Positions 58,701 to 64,000 of a stretch of DNA of 64,000 nt are shown here, piece by piece. A program made the position numbers and the translations under genes. This DNA comes from Nepenthes gracilis (Eukaryota; Streptophyta; Magnoliopsida; Caryophyllales; Nepenthaceae): positions 25,030,519-25,094,518 of the forward strand of contig BSYO01000005.1 of the NCBI GenBank assembly GCA_033239525.1, given 5' to 3'. The notes under the pieces were generated by a model. That model was not told the origin of the DNA, made no database searches, and was given only the letters and a program-made list of their open reading frames with translations. The stretch's first letter is position 1. Each line of letters starts with the position of its first letter.

Positions 58701-60028
58701 ATATATGGGTACACGTGTGTGTACGGTAAAGAATATAGAGAACGTTTACATTTTCCGTAAAAGATGCAATTGCCGTGTTCGGGATTCTAAAAATCGACGG
58801 AGCTTATTAAATTAATTGGGGTTGAGAATTGAAATAAAAATATTGTTGGCGGAGAATTGTAAGCGTCATTTCCGAGATAAGGTATAAAAATAGTGAAATA
58901 GTGGAGTCATCATATCTTGACCATTGTATTCCTTTTGAACGTTAGAGGCACGCGTTCTTTGTGTTGGATTTGATTGTGTGAGTACCCTTCTTTACATTAT
59001 ACTCGGTGTGTGAGTATGTATATTTGTTGGCTTCTTACGGTCGAGGTTGAGGAGAGTGTGTGAAAATATTAAAGTATCGGGTCGAATGGGAAATGTGGTC
59101 TGACTTATCCGATCTTGTTTCCGTATCACGGTGGATGGAGTGCGTTGCCTAGTGTGGCGGGATGCTTATGGCCTGTGATCAAAGTAGATCGCATATCGTA
59201 TCATTTTGGGTTTGACGTGTGAGTTGTCTTAAATAGAGTCGGAAGAGGAGCATGATGTTGAGCATGCTCGGAGGCGTCACGAGGCGAGTCTCGGTGGACC
59301 ATGGATTTGGTTCAAACTTGCGAGCATCGGGAAGCCGTCTGCATACCCGGTGTCGGGAATATTGACCTTTGGATCACGGTGGCGGAATAAGATCAATGAT
59401 TTCTTTGTGATATTTTATGATTGTGAGTACCCGTTTTGTTTGTGGCGGCGTATCCTTGTGTGGATTACGTGATACTCGGATTGATGGAATCCATATCAGA
59501 TTGTTATCGTGAGTATCTTTGAATCGACATATGGGCCCAGGGAAATCCCCCGAGCGTTGATATCAGTTCGAGGGGATTACCCGCCGCTATTGGCACTCTT
59601 GTTATTTTTGGATGTTCGGGTCTTGTGGGACCCATTTGCCTTCGTGTTTACGACGTGTTGCATTTCTCGGATATAGTAGGATGCCTGTGTATTTGAGACC
59701 TTGGTAGATGGTATCCGAGATCGTTATTGTTGTTAGCGTTTTTGATTATATCACTTGCTGATTTTGATGTTTTCTTGGCTCGATTGAGTTGGCGGCATTT
59801 TAGCTCGGATGATATGCATGAGCAGATGATTCGATGTGAGAAGGATGGAATTTATTTTGTTATTGTAATTATGTATTTTATTTTTGTTGGTGATCGTGAT
59901 GTAGTCGTTGAAATGAATGAGATGTTTGATATGTGGAATTTATGTTTATATTTGGGTTTTAAATTTTGATTCCCGTGAGCGGCTCGATCCTCGTGTTTGA
60001 GTATTCAGGCTCGGGTGCCCACATGTTC

Positions 60029-61112
60029 GATACCCTAGGAGGAGATGAGAGAGCGAGGTCGACATCCAGCACGGGATGTCGGGAAGCGAGAGGCCGTCAA
60101 AGTAGGAAAGCTGCTTCGTCTTCAACCCGAGCTTACTGAACTTAAACCGCCTGTACTACTTCCATTTACCTGCTCATTTTATCAGCAATGAAATTGCAAA
60201 GTCCAGAAAAGGAGCAGATAACGGGAGATGATAATAGTTCTCCATTTTCTTTTAGCTATGTTGGGGGAGAGGGGTGTTGGACTTCAAGTCACCCCTTTTT
60301 GGGCACCATAACAAACTGACTAGTCATAGAAGAGATGCATGATGTGAGTACAAAGGATGCATATGCGTTATTTGTCCAAAGAAGCAGCGCTGGATGCACT
60401 CACGAGGGAAGCACATACATATTTTGTCCAAAAAGGTCATATTTGATGCGTGCTTGAAGGGCCCTCATATGCCGTTTGTCAAGGGAAGTCACACCTGATG
60501 TACATCTGATTGTGCTCGTATATCGTTTTTAATATAAATTCACACTTGATATGATTTTAGAATATCTGAAATTATTTTTTCATACAAGGAATGCCGCACA
60601 AAGAAAAAGAAAAGAAAAGGAGAGAAGAGAAGAAAGTTCGATATTTGGTTGAGACCTGATTTAAGTTTTATTCTTTACTAAAGTCGAATATGTTATTCTA
60701 TTATTATTTTTTAAAACGTACTGCCGTTTGGTTACTTATATTTTTCTATATATATTTTTTATGAGTTATTAGGTATGTTTAGCGGATTAATATTCAACTA
60801 TTCTTCATTTAAATTGTAGTGAAGAGATTTTGGATATGGTTATTTTATAATTAATACTATCATTATAGTAAAATTAATTAGAATTTATTCAATAATTTTT
60901 TTTTAATTAAAAAAAATTTACATTAAAAATCGTATATGTTCTACTCCTTATACTCACGAGTTTGGTGGATGATATTTGATGGGAGTTTTGAATTTATTTC
61001 GCTGTGTCAAGTATATGTATTTTGATAGGATCCCAACAAGGGGGATCTTAGACTATATCTCCTCGTCACTGAAATTTGAATATTATTTTTCTATTAAATA
61101 TATAATATACTA

Positions 61113-61183
<71 letters not shown>

Positions 61184-64000
61184 GTAACTACATTGAACAT
61201 ACACAAAGTTAAATATTAGTAAAATATGAATTTAAATATACATGTACTGAAAAAATAGTTAGAAGAATACAATTTCAGAAGCTGCATATCTCATCTACCT
61301 ATTTAAATTAAAATTTAATAATAAAAATTTTAAGATAAAAAAATATTCTATGTAATTTTTAAAATCTTTTAAATACACAATTATTCTTCTAGCATTTGGA
61401 CGAAGATTTGGTGCTATTGCCATTTTTAATGTCATAACATCATCATCTATATGGGCGACTTCTTATTATTCTTTCCGTCTATAGTCATCAATAAAGAAGA
61501 ATACTATCATCTATATTGGTGATCTGTTCTTTCAATTATTGCAATTGTGGCCGACTCTATTGTTTCCCAATCCCTCCCACCAATTTACAAAATCTTGATA
61601 GGAATTGAAATGTTCGACTCACTAAATATTTAAGTGAATCTGTAATCCTTTCTATTCGAAATTATCATTCATATGAAATCATCTCTTCGAAAATTCCTCG
61701 TTTTCTTCCTCGTTGGATTGCTCTGTTCTGGTTCGGGAGAAAGGAAAGAATGAGCATGGGTGAGTGAAATTCATTAATCCAATTGGTTGTGATCAAATAG
61801 TATGTTAATATGAATTTCTGCAAGTGACTTCTCACCTTTGGTGTAAAGACTCTGTGTGAATCAAATTAATTTTGGTAGAAAAATGGCAAATTTAGAAAAA
61901 CAGAGCATGGACTGTGGTTAGAAATCTAAACAAATATATGAGGATTACGAATTAAAAGTGATGTCATAGAAATAAATATTTGGGGTTAATTATAAGACAT
62001 TAATCAGCTATTAGAGTGATTCTAATTCACATACAAAAATAATTAAATAATATTTCATAATTTAAATAAGTCTTTTGCCTATGTCTATTTGAAACTTAAT
62101 AAAATTAAGGATATTCATTAATTATCCTATTAATTAAATCAACTATATAAATATTGATATACCCTTGGTCTTGCTATAATATTTAGTAATTAAAATGCTA
62201 TAATACTTTAAATTTGTAAAGTAATTAAATTATATCATTGGATAGCTATATTATCTTTCTATTTTATACTTTTACATCTCTAAAATAATCTAGTCAAATT
62301 ATTTTGGTAGTAATAAAATAATATCATTATATAAATATTCAATTGGAAATGGCTTTGCAAAAATATCATTAAAAATCTATATTTTGTGAAGTTTAAAGTT
62401 TAGATTTGCTAATTTTATTTTTATAGTTGTCAAATTTATGTTATGATACATTTGTTTAAATAAAAAAGAATTTCTTAAAAAGATATACTGACTCGAGAAA
62501 CATACTTTAAAAAAAAAGAAAAAATTTTGGTAATTTAATAATGATCTTATCTTATTTTATAAAATGTTGTTTATTTTCACTATTTTTTAGATTTACATAA
62601 ATTATAAAAAATTTCTAAAAGTTTTAAAGTAGAGAGAAGAAAGAGAAATTACCCCTTGTTTTTTAAGACAATAATAATTTTTGAATAGTTTACATATTAC
62701 TTTTAACATACTAAAAGCTTAATATTTATGGATCTAATTATATAAATTTATTTTATACTTAATTAATTAGTAGAGAAATATAATAATAAAAATCTTAAAA
62801 TTAAGTTTAAATCTTACTAAAAATTTTTAATAGCATTTTGGCATGATAATAGTATTCTGAATAAGATTTAAACTTTAATTCTTAGATCTTTATTATTATA
62901 TTTTTTATTAATTAATTATGTATAAAAATAAATTTACATACCTAGATCAATAAATATTGAACTTGACTAATCAAAAATAATTTACAAAATTAAAATCATA
63001 TCAAAATTGTTGTTATCTTGAAGGATTGTGATATAATTTTTCTCTATTTTTTCTTTTGTAGAATGAAAGAAGATTATTTCACATTATCAAAATGTCTAAC
63101 TTTACTATTAAATAATATATCTTGAATAGACATATCTTTTAAAAAAATTTTTTATTAATTATAAATAATTAATATATATAAATTAATTATTTTAGTTATA
63201 AAAAATAATAAGTTAATAAAACATTTGCTATGTTATATGTTTTCCTAATAAAGTAATGTTCAAGTCTATTAGTCTGCTGAGTTAGTTAACCAGGCCATAT
63301 CACTCTGCTTGGATTTTAGTACAATTAGAGCCCCCATTTTTCTTTCCCTACCGTTTGGACTTATGTCTCCTTAGTGCAATTGATTAAAATCAGCTATATA
63401 GGTTTTTAAATAAATTTTCTACTTTGAATGTATTATTTTTTAAAACTAGGTTATTCTCTAACATTTTACCTTAAGCTTTGTTCTTGTCTACATTTGTTTT
63501 GTAAATAACAAAGAACTTATTTTCTTTTTAAGCTACTATTTTTAGTATATATTTTTTTCCACCTTATCATTTATATATATTAAATTTTAAATATTTACAA
63601 ATTATCTTTTAATCTGACTTTACTTATCCATCTTAGTATCTTATTTTTATAATATATCTTGTTTTTATAATGTTAACTTTTTGTAAATATTATTAGATTT
63701 CCTAACATTATAATTTATAAGATCTACTGGGTCTAATAATTGTATTACTTTTAAAATTAAGAAACGCCAATATCATGATTAGGTCTATTTAATTTTGTCT
63801 TTCGTTGGAAAAGATTAAACCCAATCAATCATCTCAATGCCAGGCTGAACCAAATGAAAAATACAGTATTTTTTGATTTGGATTATTCCTTAAATATATT
63901 ATACATCTGTAACAAAATATACGAGCACGTCGATGGTGATGAAATAGGTTATATATTCACCATAAAATTTAACAAGCAGGGGAAATCTGTATTAACAAAC
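60029..64000. other. Right flank, no gene recognised
   Basis: 60029-60300 is more GC-balanced, with no family match. 60300-60770 repeats the theme at 47650-48000. 61104-61181 is a (TG)n/(TA)n microsatellite. 62960-63260 resembles 53430-53660 and may be a copia LTR scrap. The remainder is AT-rich. I found no exon with support. Confidence 0.4.
61104..61181. repeat. (TG)n(TA)n(TG)n compound microsatellite
   Basis: gtgtgtgtgtgt, then tatatatatatat, then about 20 further TG units. Confidence 0.95.

Larger units (their letters stand above)
56738..60023 (+). mobile_element. Solo LTR of a chromovirus-type retrotransposon
   Basis: 3286 bp, TGTAATGCTCGG to GGGTGCCCACA, flanked by a perfect tgttc duplication (56733-56737 and 60024-60028), with no internal region or second LTR. 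The start (TGTAATGC..) and the end (tattcaggctcgggtgcccaca) resemble long LTRs of Del/Tekay chromoviruses. It would arise by recombination between the two LTRs of a full element. Contents: (AAT)n at 56858-56888, a coding-like GC-rich leader with 24-bp repeats, a TG-rich tract with many tgggc words, an (AT)n run, and a gc-balanced 3' half (58860-60023). Confidence 0.85.

Noticed and set aside
60976..61212. 78-codon frame ending in YVCVCVCV repeats
   Set aside because: Translation of the (TG)n/(TA)n microsatellite.

Overview
This is plant nuclear DNA, from an angiosperm. The evidence is one intron-bearing nuclear gene with a plastid-type N-terminus, very AT-rich intergenic and intronic sequence, and nested Ty3/gypsy and Ty1/copia LTR retrotransposons that fill most of the window. 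The GC-rich exons lean towards a monocot, but that is only a guess. I saw no rRNA, tRNA or CRISPR array.

Layout. (1) 872-5638, minus strand: the first three coding exons of a tryptophan synthase beta-subunit (TSB) gene, with a TATA box at 5700-5710. The last exon(s) lie beyond the left edge. Several residues that are nearly invariant in TrpB are changed, including the catalytic glutamate. (2) 8359-18440, plus strand: a decayed Tat-lineage-like Ty3/gypsy element with two ~0.76 kb LTRs, gag, protease, RT, RNase H and integrase. After pol it carries a ~41-bp minisatellite and an antisense ORF with its own TATA box and an array of G-boxes. (3) 21319-36217: a composite LTR-internal-LTR-internal-LTR array (LTRs ~2.8 kb, internal parts ~3.3 kb without recognisable coding). 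It is flanked by a 5-bp duplication (agaat) and looks like a large non-autonomous retrotransposon (LARD) of chromovirus origin. (4) The array split the gag of an older decayed chromovirus, whose protease, RT, RNase H, integrase, chromodomain and 3' LTR follow at 36218-41269. The 3' end of that element plus its flank is duplicated at about 44061-46425. (5) 49146-53348: a young element with 457-bp LTRs and a perfect cataa target duplication. Its interior is not gag-pol. It is a long open frame carrying pieces of host genes (an aldo-keto reductase and what looks like a BAH-domain protein). (6) About 54100-55650, minus strand: a decayed Ty1/copia pol. (7) 56738-60023: a 3.29-kb solo LTR of chromovirus type, flanked by tgttc. 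(8) The rest is AT-rich sequence with microsatellites and short tandem duplications.

The genes do not form a working pathway. TSB is the only conventional host gene. The most notable items are the host-gene-carrying retrotransposon (49146-53348), the antisense promoter and ORF in the Tat-like element, the three-LTR LARD array, and the altered active site of the TSB homologue. All family calls come from reading translations by eye; no database search was run.
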